From Sporomusa ovata DSM 2662 (GTDB lineage: Bacteria; Bacillota; Negativicutes; Sporomusales; Sporomusaceae): a DNA stretch of 64,000 nucleotides. This document shows positions 33,619 through 43,707 of this stretch, one piece after another; the stretch's first letter is position 1, and each line of letters begins with the position of its first letter. The notes under the pieces were generated by a model. That model saw only the letters and a list, made by a program, of their open reading frames with translations, did not search any database and was not told the DNA's origin. Location: the NCBI RefSeq assembly GCF_000445445.1, contig NZ_ASXP01000005.1, positions 434,053 through 498,052 on the forward strand, given 5' to 3'. The position numbers were made by a program, and so were the translations under genes.

Positions 33619-35108
33619 TTAGCGCCCGTTTACAACACCAGGTTCTGTATACGCATTGCCAGTTTCCGCCTTAACGGGGGTGTACGTTACTAGACTAACA
33701 CCTACATAACAGATCAGGTTCGCGACTAATGCAACAAACCCGGCGTTAAAATTCATCCCACCAATTAGGAAAGGATCCATCTTACCTAGGATCAGGGCAA
33801 ATACTAATATCTCGCCAACTGCTAAGCCAATATAAGCGCCCAGTTTTGTTGCCTTTTTCCAGAAAAGTCCTAATACAATCATGGGGAAAAATTGAGTTAC
33901 ACCAGAATAACCGGTAAGTAATAAGTTAACCAGCATATTGGGAAGAAAAATAGCCAGACCTAATGCAATACCTGTTAATACCAATACCGTGGCCCGCGCA
34001 AGAAACGCTACTTTTTCCGGCGGTGCGTCTTTGCCCACTGTTTTGCAATAAATACCGCGAGTACATAACATAGACGTAGATAGCAGTAAGTCAGCCGCCG
34101 GAATCATACAAGCTAACGCACCTGCACCACCAACAAGTCCCAATGCCCATCCCGGAAATGCTTCTCTTACCATTGTCATAAATGCCATATCAGGAGTTTT
34201 TAATGGGGAATCTAAAACTAATATGGCAGTAAAGCCAACCAACATCGGAAACAAGAAACATATTTGGTAAAGCGGTAAATAAACGGCATTATGGCGAAGT
34301 ACGTCGGGATTCCGGGCACTAAAACTGTTAGGTACAAAATGCGGCCACATATAAAACCCTAATCCCGTCAACAGCAGCGTGGACATAGTCCAACTAACAT
34401 CTAAGTTCTTTGTACCTCCTGGCAAAGTAAGAAAGCCTGGTTTTGCCGCCTCCACTGCTTCAAACATACCGCCTAAACTGCCAAAATAGTGTATGGGAAG
34501 ATACAATCCGAAAAAGCAACCGCTGTAATCATAGCAACATCTTTAATTACGGCCGTTGCCGCGACGCCTTTTAACCCGCTTAAGTATACAAAGGATGCAA
34601 CTAGAACAAAGGCGATCAGCATGGCAGGTATGCGTGTCAGTTGCCCATAGGAACAAGTTTCAATGATTAATCCTAAACCTGTTAGCTGCAACTGTAAATA
34701 GGGTAATAAAAAAGCCACACCAATTGTTGCAGTCAATACCGCCAACGTTCTGCTTTTATAGAGATGCTCAACCAAATCAGGCTGCGTCATTAAACCATAC
34801 TTTTTACCGAGCGGAGAGATTTTAGGCAGCACATAATAGCCTACCACATAGGCCAATGCACCATATCCAAGCATATAAAAAGACGGCGCTCCCCGACTGT
34901 ATGCCCAACCACTGGCACCAAGAAACGCAAATGCCGTATAAATTTCGCCGGCTAAGACAAACCAGCTCAACCATCTGCCAAAATTTCTGCCTCCGACAGC
35001 CCATTCTTCAAGATTCATTTTTTTCTTCATTCCAGGCAGCATACCAACAACAGTTGCGCCAATGATAAATATAAAGATTACCAGCAGAGCGCTTACCTCA
35101 TTCCCCAT
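33619..35108 (-). pseudogene. Sodium:solute symporter (SSS family), split by one-base frameshift
   Basis: Two overlapping frames make one protein of about 495 residues with 12-13 membrane helices. The first runs from 35108 (GAEWAVGGRNFG-type EEWAVGGRNFGRWLSWF) to AMITAVAF; the second continues GLYLPIHYFGSLGGMF. The break is at a run of five T (minus strand, about 34500); adding one T restores the frame. PanF-like pantothenate or monocarboxylate symporters are closest in look. It may be a sequencing error, a phase-variable site or a fresh mutation. Confidence 0.8.
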
Positions 35109-35137
35109 ATCTTTTTACCCCCTATTGCTTCCATGCT

Positions 35138-35335
35138 TTAAATTTCATTGTCATTTTTCGAATCGATGTTATATATTATTTTCAAACATCCACAAGCAAC
35201 AAATATGCCCGCTACTTCCCAAAACGCTAAAAATGGCAGCCCTAAAACCATAGGATAAATCGTATTAACAAATGGGATCATGCCAACAATCCAAATAAAC
35301 GGAATCAAGGTTAAGACTATTTTTAATGTAGTCAT
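35138..35335 (-). CDS. DUF3311 small membrane protein
   Basis: 65 residues, two membrane helices (IVLTLIPFIWIVGMIPF; MVLGLPFLAFWEVAGIFV). DUF3311 genes lie directly before SSS symporter genes and are thought to be accessory subunits. Start of the symporter is 29 bases on. Confidence 0.82.
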   Translation of the reverse strand: MTTLKIVLTLIPFIWIVGMIPFVNTIYPMVLGLPFLAFWEVAGIFVACGCLKIIYNIDSKNDNEI

Positions 35336-35417
35336 GCTTCTTTTACCCTCCTTTCATAAAAATAGAGACTCCCCCGTATAGAAGTCTCAGCTTTGAGGCT
35401 ATTTTATGTATACTTTT

Positions 35418-35446
35418 ATTATAATATATAACTTTTTACTTTTCAA
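35418..35446 (-). promoter_or_regulatory. Promoter of DUF3311/symporter/peptidase operon
   Basis: TTGAAA and TATAAT with a 17-base spacer on the minus strand. A small hairpin (AGACT/AGTCT around TCTATACGGGGG) lies in the leader at about 35368-35389. Confidence 0.75.
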
Positions 35447-35510
35447 CAGTATAGGTAATGCAAGCCAGGGCTTGTTCTGAAAATAAAATAAATAAAAAAA
35501 TTATAACAAT

Positions 35511-35560
35511 CTAATACACGAAATGGAAGGTTCGTGTATTAGTTCGTCACCCTTTTTTTT
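35511..35560 (+). terminator. Hairpin with T run
   Basis: Stem CTAATACACGA/TCGTGTATTAG, then T8 further on. No gene for it is evident on the plus strand. Confidence 0.5.
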
Positions 35561-35611
35561 GCCATTTTACATATCGAATTTATATAACTATGATCAGGTG
35601 AGCATACTGTT

Positions 35612-35930
35612 TCAATATTCATAATTTGCTACTGCTTCAATATCTATTCCTACCTCTTTATTTGATATTGCACACACCACCCCACACTTACAATGACTAA
35701 GGTTAAAAAATATGTCTGAGTAATCTTTTAAATACGGTTTCCCACTTTCGCTAAATCCAAAGACTACCTTTTCGGTAATTCCATATTCTTTTTTTAATCC
35801 ATACGCTAATAGGAGATAGGCTAACAGATAGTTTCTTATCCATCATATTTCTAAACTGAGTTGCCTTTGCTACTCTATCAGGAGGAATAATCTTTTCCGC
35901 GATTTGCTCAACAGAAGGATAAGTTGCCAT
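35612..35930 (-). pseudogene. 4'-phosphopantetheinyl transferase (Sfp-type), frameshifted and truncated
   Basis: From ATG at 35930 the first frame reads IPPDRVAKATQFRNMMDKK; a one-base shift then gives LLAYLLLAYGLKKEYGI, KVVFGFSESGKPYLKD, FNLSHC and VGIDIEAV, the Mg-binding GIDIE motif of Sfp-type transferases. The gene then stops, missing the second half with WxxKEA. These enzymes add phosphopantetheine to carrier proteins. Confidence 0.85.
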
Positions 35931-36024
35931 CGTATTTCTCCCCGGCTTCTATAATTTGCCCAATAATACACTACAACTAAAACAGTTATTTGCATCCAAG
36001 TATCTGTGTTTTGGGGAAGCATGG

Positions 36025-36822
36025 TTATTGGGAAACATCAACCATCACAGGCATGGGAAACTTGGGGTTTTGATAATTGTCTATGAGGAACCGGGTCTGT
36101 TCCTGATCAAACAATATATTGTACTGCACCGTATTGACATATGCATCATAGATAGCGAACGGATAGATGGCCACCAGGAACAAAAACCATCCCGGTTGGA
36201 TTACGGCAATCGCCTGGGAGAAGTTGCCTATGAGGGTCTGATGGACGGCGGGAAGAAGATGGGCCATATAAGCCATACCCACCCACCAAGTCAGTAAGTA
36301 AAAACTGGTGGGAATACGATGGGTGTAAAGATGCCCCAGGCCTGGCATAAGAATAGACCAGACTGCCCCCACCCAGGGATTTCGTTTATCAATGAATCCT
36401 ATATCCCAGGTGCCGATTTTAAAGGGCACAATTGAGGAATCTTCCCGTGCGGCAAGTATTGCGTATTTGTTTAAATCAACCGTGAGCTGGTAACTGCTCC
36501 AGGTGGCAAAAAGCTGTAATGGAGCATAAAAAAGCAGCCAATTGGTATCAAGGACTTGTTTAACCAGGGAAACCTGCCCGGTAAAACCATAGATAATTGC
36601 CTGGTTAACATGTGCCATGGTGTTTACCAGAGTCGCCCCAATGATCAGCAGAAATCCTTTTATGTAACTCCCCATAATGAGAAAACCCAGGCCAGGAAAC
36701 ATTGCGGACCAAAAGGCTGTTATCCAGGGGTTCTTAAGATGAAGCAGGTTAATCGTGAGTTCACTTACACTTCCCTTGAGACGGCGTTGATTTCTAATGG
36801 ATTCAGGTTGTTTCTTTTCCAT
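36025..36822 (-). CDS. Multi-pass membrane protein of a three-gene set, A
   Basis: 265 residues; closely related to the product of 37354-38139. Each half carries a proline-glycine membrane motif: FPGLGFLIMGSYIKGFLL near 45 and LMPGLGHLYTHRIPTSFYLL near 175, so the protein looks like an internal duplication with about six helices. C-terminus FDQEQTRFLIDNYQ is shared by both. No known function; TM2-like folding is possible. Its start overlaps the middle gene by 20 bases. Confidence 0.7.
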   Translation of the reverse strand: MEKKQPESIRNQRRLKGSVSELTINLLHLKNPWITAFWSAMFPGLGFLIMGSYIKGFLLIIGATLVNTMAHVNQAIIYGFTGQVSLVKQVLDTNWLLFYAPLQLFATWSSYQLTVDLNKYAILAAREDSSIVPFKIGTWDIGFIDKRNPWVGAVWSILMPGLGHLYTHRIPTSFYLLTWWVGMAYMAHLLPAVHQTLIGNFSQAIAVIQPGWFLFLVAIYPFAIYDAYVNTVQYNILFDQEQTRFLIDNYQNPKFPMPVMVDVSQ

Positions 36823-37339
36823 CGTTCACCACCCCATTTCTAATTGTAGTAGGCATCCGGTCCAATTTGCCTACCCCAAAGGCCCGATTGTCCCAAAGTA
36901 CTTTTTCCACCATTTCGTATTGACTGTTGTCGCAATAAACCGTAATTATTACTTCAGTATTGTTGCATTCCCCGGCCTTAACGCGGTTACGCGGTGTTTC
37001 TTTCTTCCTGTGCCCAAAAAACCGCCCATAATAGTAATCGAGCAGAAACCCGAGGACTGCTCCGCCCAGCAGCCCGATCAATCCCCAGATGATCGGCCCC
37101 CAAGCCAAAACAAAGCCATAAATAACGCCTAACTCCATAAACACTGCACCAAGGACCATCGCCCCGTCAAATAAGCTGATGCCGTCGGCCCGGTGAATGG
37201 TATCCAGGACCATCCTTTCCTCAACCCGTTTGTCCAAAGGCACCGCCAGGATATGTTCCCTGGCGACCCCGCGCTTTTCCAGATCGGTTATGGCCAGTTC
37301 CAGAAAGACCGAATAGTCAAAAGATGCGTAAACATACAT
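36803..37339 (-). CDS. Membrane protein with flanking soluble domains, middle gene of the set
   Basis: 178 residues. N-terminal soluble part (about 1-60, FDYSVFLELAITDLEKRGV), two membrane helices (about 62-102, GAVFMELGVIYGFVLAWG, LIGLLGGAVLGFLLDYYYG), then a C-terminal part with EVIITVYCDNSQYEMVEKVL. The layout resembles general-stress proteins with a split ferredoxin-like domain around a membrane hairpin, as in 19249-19716. Function unknown. Confidence 0.65.
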   Translation of the reverse strand: MYVYASFDYSVFLELAITDLEKRGVAREHILAVPLDKRVEERMVLDTIHRADGISLFDGAMVLGAVFMELGVIYGFVLAWGPIIWGLIGLLGGAVLGFLLDYYYGRFFGHRKKETPRNRVKAGECNNTEVIITVYCDNSQYEMVEKVLWDNRAFGVGKLDRMPTTIRNGVVNDGKETT

Positions 37340-37353
37340 TTATAACCCACCCT

Positions 37354-38139
37354 TTATTGTTGTGATATGGAAAAATCCGCACTCTGGTAATTGTCAATTA
37401 AGAACCGCTTTTGTTCCTGTTCGAACAATTTGTTATACTCCACTGTGTTCACATAGGCATCATATATGGAGAATACATAAACAGAGGGCAAGAAGATAAG
37501 CCATAAGGGATCGGCTACGGCAATGGCGCCGGCAAAGTCGCCCATTGCCGTCAGGTGAATACATGTAAAGAGTTGTCCCTTGTAAGAGATAAACATCCAC
37601 CATGCCAGCGTATAAAAGCTGGTAGGTACTCTATGAGTATATAAATGACCCAGCCCGGGGGCTAAGAGAGATAAGGCGACCGCCATCCACGGCTTTCGTT
37701 TATCTAATAAGACGATTTCCCAACTGCTGATTTTCACGGGCAACACGGCGGAATCTTCCCTGTCGGCCAAAATTGAGTATTTGTTATAATCCACCGCTAA
37801 CCGGTATCCTCCCCAGATGGAAAATATATATATCGGCACATAAAAGAGAAGCCAATTGAGATCTACCACCTGTTTTGCCATTTCAAAACGTCCGGTAACG
37901 CTGTAAAAGATCCCCAAATTCAACTTGGAGTTAACGTTAATAAAAGCCTCCAGGAAGATTAATATAAAACCTTTGATGTAACTCCCCAGACTCATATAAG
38001 CATAACCAAGATAGGAAGCAGACCACCATGCTATAACCCATGGCGTTCTAAGATGAATAAAATTGACTGTAACCGGGGTCACGGACCCCTTGGGACGGCG
38101 CCGGGTTCTTATCTGCGTGGGTTGTTTTTTTTCCGTCAT
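37354..38139 (-). CDS. Multi-pass membrane protein of a three-gene set, B
   Basis: 261 residues from ATG at 38139, aligning with the start of its paralogue (MTEKKQPTQIR versus MEKKQPESIR); the longer frame to 38199 is not supported. Same PGLGHLYTHRVPTSFYTL motif and same C-terminal FEQEQKRFLIDNYQ. First gene of the operon B, middle, A. Confidence 0.7.
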   Translation of the reverse strand: MTEKKQPTQIRTRRRPKGSVTPVTVNFIHLRTPWVIAWWSASYLGYAYMSLGSYIKGFILIFLEAFINVNSKLNLGIFYSVTGRFEMAKQVVDLNWLLFYVPIYIFSIWGGYRLAVDYNKYSILADREDSAVLPVKISSWEIVLLDKRKPWMAVALSLLAPGLGHLYTHRVPTSFYTLAWWMFISYKGQLFTCIHLTAMGDFAGAIAVADPLWLIFLPSVYVFSIYDAYVNTVEYNKLFEQEQKRFLIDNYQSADFSISQQ

Positions 38140-38323
38140 TTTACACACTTTCATTTTTGTATTTTTAATGGCGCGGTTTACTATCGACCTGCCCTTCATT
38201 AATGATAGTTTATATCAAAAACAATACTTTTATTTTTCTTACGCATTATCCCCACAATTATCTCCATTTATAGTGTTCATTAATATGCTAATTGCTTCCA
38301 ATATCTTCTCCTGTATTTTTCGC

Positions 38324-38427
38324 AGATTTTAAGTCCATTGCCTTACCGACTTGGCTACGCCCTATATTTTTGGGGTGACTGGAGGGTCTCGAACCCTCGA
38401 ATACCGGAGCCACAATCCGGCGTGTCC
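38324..38427 (-). pseudogene. Two joined tRNA fragments (Leu-like 5' half and His 3' half)
   Basis: 38371-38427 is the anticodon and T arm of tRNA-His (loop with GTG, GAGGG/CCCTC T stem, encoded CCA), lacking its D and 5' acceptor arms. 38324-38362 is the 5' part of a class II type tRNA (GGGCGTAGCCAAGTCGGTAA, loop CTTAAAA). Neither can fold whole. Confidence 0.7.
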
Positions 38428-38549
38428 ATAGCATCCATTGTAACAATAGCGCCCTTCACGTGAAATTTCTAGCCTGTTGCAGAAACTCTCTTATCTCCAC
38501 TACTTCCAGCGATGTGCAACTCATTAAGGCACCGCCTAAATCGTAGTCA

Positions 38550-39449
38550 TCAGATAACTGCCTGTTCTGATTCGGAAAAAGGCTCCGGGTGTATTGTTAC
38601 TTCACACGGTGAAAATATCGATTTTATTTCAGCTTCCACTTCATCACATATTGAATGCGCCAGGTTTAAACTTAAATCACCATCAAGCATAATGTGCAAA
38701 TCTATCAACCTCTTGCTCCCAGAACGCCTAGAGTGAATATGTTTATATCCCTTGATCACAGGATGTTTTTCAATTATATTTTGAATCATCGTCCGTTCTT
38801 CATCCGGTAAAGCTACATCTATCAATTCATGGATGCTCTTTATTGTCATATCATAGCCAGCCTTAAAAATTATTACAGCAACAACCACAGCAATAACTGA
38901 GTCGAGCCAGTATATACCTGTTAGTTTAATTATAATCAGTCCGGCCAGAACGCCTACGCTTGTCCATATATCTGCCTGCAAATGAAGAGCATCAGCTTCC
39001 AGTGCATGGGATTGTGTCTCTTTTGCTACCTTGAACAGGTTACGCGATACAAAATAGTTTACAATAATGGATACAACCATTATTACAATACCATATTCTA
39101 ACGCCTTAGGCGCTTCGTTCGTAGAAAACTTCTGGACTGCTTCAAAAACTATCCAAATAGCTGCTGCTATGATTAAAAGCGCTTCGACTGCTCCTGATAA
39201 GTTTTCAATTTTTCCATGCCCATAGGTATGTTTTATATCAGGTTTTTTATCAGAGTTAGAAACAGCAAAATAAGCAATAAGGGCTGCTAGAAGGTCAACC
39301 GCTGAATGGGCCGCCTCCGATATGACACTTACTGAACCGGTGAAAATTCCCACAACGAGTTTCGTTAGCACAAGAACAGAATTAGACATCACCGAAATTC
39401 TAGCCGCGCTCTTTTTGCTGCTAGAAGAAAAATCAAAAATTTTATTCAT
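38550..39449 (-). CDS. Cation diffusion facilitator (FieF/MntP-type efflux)
   Basis: 299 residues. Six membrane helices; metal-site motifs SEAAHSAVDLLAAL (HxxxD) in helix 2 and ALHLQADIWTSVGV (HxxxD) in helix 5; C-terminal cytoplasmic domain with IHSRRSGSKRLIDLHIML. CDF proteins export Zn, Fe, Mn or Cd against protons. Which metal is not clear. Confidence 0.9.
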   Translation of the reverse strand: MNKIFDFSSSSKKSAARISVMSNSVLVLTKLVVGIFTGSVSVISEAAHSAVDLLAALIAYFAVSNSDKKPDIKHTYGHGKIENLSGAVEALLIIAAAIWIVFEAVQKFSTNEAPKALEYGIVIMVVSIIVNYFVSRNLFKVAKETQSHALEADALHLQADIWTSVGVLAGLIIIKLTGIYWLDSVIAVVVAVIIFKAGYDMTIKSIHELIDVALPDEERTMIQNIIEKHPVIKGYKHIHSRRSGSKRLIDLHIMLDGDLSLNLAHSICDEVEAEIKSIFSPCEVTIHPEPFSESEQAVI

Positions 39450-39594
39450 AAATCCTCCTGTATTAAAATAAAATCTATATCTTTGTAAGAAGCTTCACTA
39501 TTTATCGCAATAATGTCGCAAAACCATAATTTATAAATAATAGCCTTAAATGATAGCCACTGCCACAACATCGTCCAAGCGGATACAAGAAAGC

Positions 39595-40005
39595 TTAATG
39601 AAGCCCCCTTAGATGCTCAAGGGCTTCATTACACGAAGCAAACTTACCATCCACGGCCACCAGTCTTCTGATAAACGATTTTAAAGATGGCGAAACTGGT
39701 ATATATTGTTCCCAAGACATAGACTGGTCGGGACTGATTGAGTTAGTAAACAAATCAACCGCAACAACGCCAGCGCCGAACAAATCACTTTGTAGCGAAA
39801 AGTCGTTGCGCTTTTTCATGTACGAAGCGGAGCTGTCTGCAATGATCTTTCGCGAAGCACATTCAGTCAAGAAATCTATATCCGCATTATGCTGCAACCG
39901 ATATGCCAAACCAAAGTCAATCAAAAATAACCGTTTATCATTGACTATGATATTGGAAAGTCTCAAATCCCGGTGGACAATGACTGGCTTTTCCACTCTA
40001 GGCAT
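39595..40005 (-). pseudogene. Protein kinase-like gene, N-lobe missing
   Basis: Has the catalytic loop IVHRDLRLSN, the Mg-binding IDFGLAYR and the C-lobe, but the ATP-binding N-lobe is absent. A consensus AAAGGAGGTGT site lies 24 bases before the ATG, as if a deletion joined the original RBS region to the middle of the gene. Small lipopolysaccharide-kinase-like/Rio-like kinases are similar. Confidence 0.75.
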
Positions 40006-40074
40006 ATGGAGATGAGTTTAGTTAGTACACCTCCTTTATCTGAGTAAAATTAGTTTACTATTGCTGAACTAAGC

Positions 40075-41277
40075 TTATATTTTTTTACGCAAAACTTGAT
40101 TAAAGAACTTCACAACCTCATACCATAACACAGCTACACATGCGATACCAATTGCCAGCAGCATTTGCTCCCAGGATAGCGGAGCTAATTTCAAAAATTC
40201 ATGCAGCGGAGTGTAAAGCATAATTAATATACCGACTATTGTCCCTGCAGTTACAGCCAATATCACTTGATCACTAACAAGTTTTACGAATGATTGGATG
40301 GCAAATTCAGTATTCGAGCTATTCACCTGAATCAACAGAATATTGGAAATCAAAATAACTATAAGTCCCACTAATATGAATAGTAAATACATATCCCACA
40401 GCCTTTTTTATATTGTCATAAATCCTTCTGCCATCTTTAATCGTATCTACGATTGTAGAAAAATTATCATCTAGCAAAATTAAATCAGCAGCCTCTCGGG
40501 AAACTTCCGAGCCGCATTTGCCCATTACGATACCAATATCTGCATATTTCAGCGCAGGGGCATCATTAACGCCGTCACCGGTCAGGGCTACAATTTCTCC
40601 ATTGCTATTAAAAGCTTGAACAATTCTCATTTTGTGTTCTGGAAGCACTCTTGAAAAAATACTTACGTCTCTGACTCTCTCCTTAAGTTTGTCATCACTC
40701 ATTTTATTAAGCTCATCACCGGTGATAATTTTGTCGCTGTTAGGCATACCAATTTTTTTGCAATCGCACTAGCAGTATTTCCATTATCGCCGGTTATCAT
40801 GACAATGCGAACACCGGCTTCCGTACATGTTTCAATGTCCTGCTTTACAGAGTCTCTTGGCGGATCAGCCAGTCCGATCAAACCGCACAGCTGCAAATTA
40901 CATTCCTCCAGGAACTAACTCCGAGCTATTGATTACTTTTTCAATCCCATCGCGCAATACAATAATTCTGGGAGCAGATAAATCTCGCAATGCCTTTAGT
41001 GTTTTATCAGTTCTCCATTCCTGAATAACTTCTATGCTAATAATCGCTACGACAAACACCAGCATGATTGCGCCATCTTTCGGTTCTCCAAGAGTGAAAT
41101 AAATTATAGCCGCCGCAATAAGCAGCAGAAACATGGGTTCACTAACAATAGCGAGAAATTTACGTAAAAACCCATCCTTTTTTCCGACACAAGTTCATTC
41201 TTACCAAATTGTGCTTGGAGTTCTTTCGCTTTCGTAGTGGTTAAGCCTTGTATGTTTTGAATCTGAACTTCTGACAT
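40075..41277 (-). pseudogene. P-type cation ATPase with large deletions
   Basis: ATG at 41277 with GGAGG starts an N-terminal region (ELQAQFGKNELV), a frameshift follows, then FLLLIAAAIIYFTLGEPKDG and part of the actuator domain to NSSELVPGG. The phosphorylation site DKTGT and nucleotide domain are deleted. The P-domain end (LADPPRDSV, MITGDN, VALTGDGVNDAPAL) is in two more frames, and only part of the C-terminal membrane region remains. Ca-ATPase-like by the membrane and GDGVNDAPALK segments. Confidence 0.9.
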
Positions 41278-41341
41278 AATTGCTTACCTCCATTGGATTT
41301 TAGTTAATTTACAATAACTACTCTTAAAAATAAATAAAAAT

Positions 41342-41372
41342 AGCCTGTGGGACATTTTTCTGTCCCACAGGC
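41342..41372 (-). terminator. Terminator of the RACo gene
   Basis: 13-bp stem AGCCTGTGGGACA and complement, T run on the minus strand. Confidence 0.85.
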
Positions 41373-41549
41373 TTAATTAATCCTGCTGCCATGATCGGCC
41401 CAGCTGCATTAACTTCTTATAAGTTAACCGCCTGATCAGTTTGTACTGTAGTTTCATGCAGTACAAAGAGATGTATTAATTATAACATGGCTAAACAATA
41501 TAAAGCAATATGTACCAGTTAGGGATTGTTGCAATCACTGGAAAGATGA

Positions 41550-43109
41550 TTAACGGGAACTACTCTCCAAGTGTTTACGGCTCTTGATCTTTTCGATGAC
41601 CGTAGGATATAATGAAAAATCCGTGTGGGGCAAAAATTTGGCCGCTGACATTTTATTCAGAAAATCCGGTGCCTCAGCTAAGGAAAGATAGGCTATACTG
41701 CCAATTAGATCTTCTACAACCAATAATTGATCTGCATCTTTTAATAACTCGCAGGCTCCTTTTATAGAGCCGTTTCCCAGCTGAACAAACCTATCTCTGG
41801 GAAGGTCGGGATATAACCCAATGGTAATCCCTGACTCAATATTGATGTAGGTTCCAAAGGCTCCGGCCATATATACCCGTTGAATCTTATCCGGTGTAAT
41901 ACCCAATGTATCCACTAAAAATGCTACCATGGTGTTCGCTGCCGCTTTCGTATCCATAAATCTTAAAATATCAGTCTGACTAAATATTAAGTCTTCATTT
42001 AAGGCTGATTCGTACTTCCAGGCGTAAACAATGACATATTCTCCGTCCCGCATAACGATTCTCTCTGAGCTGCCGGGAATAAACCGCCCCGAATAATCGA
42101 TCCAGCCTTCCAGCAACATTTCAGCAAGAAGGTCAACAATTCCTGAACCGCATATACCTACTGGCTCTGCATTCTCTATTGTAGTAATCTTCAACTGATT
42201 TTGAACAATCTGCACCGAATCTACCGCCCCCGCTTTCGCCCGCATTCCCTGCTTGCTGATACCGCCTTCCAAAGCAGGTCCTGCCGCACCCGCAACTGAA
42301 ATCAGAAATTCATTGTTGCCCAAAAGCATTTCGCCGTTTGTTCCAATATCCATAAAGAGAGCCAGTTCACTTTGTTCATACATCTTGGACGCCAACAGCC
42401 CACTGATAATATCGCCGCCTATATAATTAGCTATAGAAGGAAAACAGTATACTAATCCATTAAAGGGTAAGCCTATTTCACGGCCAATAAAGAAACCACT
42501 CCGGTTAAAAGCTGGCGTATAGGGAGTATAAAAAATAAACCAAGGATCAATCCCCAACAGAAAATGAATCATGGTAGTATTGCCGCCGATAATGAATATA
42601 CCGCATTTGTCCGGATAAATGCCTGTTGCAGTTTGAATTTTATCCATAAGTTCAACAAAATTCAGCAGCGTACATTGCTGGATTTCCCTTAAATGAGCAT
42701 CATTATCCTTAACGTAAACGATTCGACTAAGGATGTCCTCACCAAAACGGACTTGATGATTGATCACGCTTTCTTCACGCAAAATATTTCCAGTATTCAG
42801 ATCGATCAGCTGCATGGTAACCGTTGTGCTCCCAAGATCAGCTGCATAAGCAAAATTCTTATCTGAAGTATTTCCCCTCTCAAGGTTTACAATTTCCCAG
42901 GCAAAACCTTTTTGTACTAAGGTAACTGTGAGCTTCCAGTCAAAATCCCGCAGCAGCTTATAGGACAATTTAATGGTTTCAATAGAAATCTGAACCTCTC
43001 CATACTCCGGTTTTAAAGCTTGAAGGATTCTGTCAATGTCGGCCACAGAATCTCCGTTACCCGGCGCGCTCAATTCAAGGTATATTTTTTTACAAATTAC
43101 ATTTTTCAT
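41550..43109 (-). CDS. RACo-type corrinoid activation ASKHA ATPase, lacking FeS domain
   Basis: 519 residues. Starts with the linker/middle region, then the DUF4445 actin-like ATPase: AYAADLGSTTVTMQLIDL, IIGGNTTMIHFLLGIDP, FMDIGTNGEMLLG, AGAAGPALEGG, GICGSGIVDLL and AGAFGTYINIE. These proteins use ATP to drive reduction of inactive Co(II) corrinoid proteins in methyltransferase systems. The N-terminal 2Fe-2S domain of CO-dehydrogenase RACo and the C-terminal 4Fe-4S sites of RamA are both absent, so the electron carrier must be a separate protein. No methyltransferase gene is adjacent. Confidence 0.85.
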   Translation of the reverse strand: MKNVICKKIYLELSAPGNGDSVADIDRILQALKPEYGEVQISIETIKLSYKLLRDFDWKLTVTLVQKGFAWEIVNLERGNTSDKNFAYAADLGSTTVTMQLIDLNTGNILREESVINHQVRFGEDILSRIVYVKDNDAHLREIQQCTLLNFVELMDKIQTATGIYPDKCGIFIIGGNTTMIHFLLGIDPWFIFYTPYTPAFNRSGFFIGREIGLPFNGLVYCFPSIANYIGGDIISGLLASKMYEQSELALFMDIGTNGEMLLGNNEFLISVAGAAGPALEGGISKQGMRAKAGAVDSVQIVQNQLKITTIENAEPVGICGSGIVDLLAEMLLEGWIDYSGRFIPGSSERIVMRDGEYVIVYAWKYESALNEDLIFSQTDILRFMDTKAAANTMVAFLVDTLGITPDKIQRVYMAGAFGTYINIESGITIGLYPDLPRDRFVQLGNGSIKGACELLKDADQLLVVEDLIGSIAYLSLAEAPDFLNKMSAAKFLPHTDFSLYPTVIEKIKSRKHLESSSR

Positions 43110-43384
43110 AATTCTTCCTCTTCATGCGCATTATTTAAAAATTACCATTTTTACTAATGATAACAAATCACGAGAATATCTTACTTCAACAACTACCCAA
43201 CTACAACACAAGCTGTGGATATACCGGTAGAGCCTATCCCATCCCAAATTTTAAAGGGTAGACAATGCGATATCCATTTTTCTGATAATCTTCAATACTT
43301 CTATATAAAATACCTTCCAATCCCATAAAAACATATATGCCATGAAACTAAATTCTGAACGCTGCTAATGCTATTTCCTAATCG
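43110..43384. other. Intergenic, nothing recognised
   Basis: AT-rich spacer without a family-like frame. The RACo promoter should lie at the left; no consensus is clear. Confidence 0.4.
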
Positions 43385-43579
43385 TCAAATAAAATACCGC
43401 AAAATAGTAGCCATACTTAATTGGCCATTATTTTGCAGTGTTTTATTTTTGCCGATGAGCCCCCATAGTATATCCCCAACCCACTTGGGGACCCCGCCAA
43501 TCGCCCGTGAAAGTAAACCCAGTATAATAACCACAATCACCAGAATGAGATAATGTAGCATGTTCCGCCTTATAAGCAT
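43385..43579 (-). pseudogene. DUF2809-like membrane protein fragment
   Basis: LHYLILVIVVIILGLLSRAI and GDILWGLIG match the first helix and following motif of DUF2809 proteins (usually about 130 residues); then the frame runs into a hairpin repeat and ends. Confidence 0.55.
43398..43440. repeat. Dispersed hairpin, ACCGCAAAATAG type
   Basis: ACCGCAAAATAGTAGCC pairs with GGCCATTATTTTGCAGT. Same family as 51003-51044 and 59066-59100. Confidence 0.65.
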
Positions 43580-43707
43580 AATTTCCCCCTTTTGCGTCGA
43601 TATCGCTCCGCCGATGATGCTTTACCTGCTTAGCAAAATATTGCGGGCGCGCTGTTCAGACAAGTTGTATCCTTGCCAATTGCTGTTTTTAAAAACATTT
43701 AGGCGTT

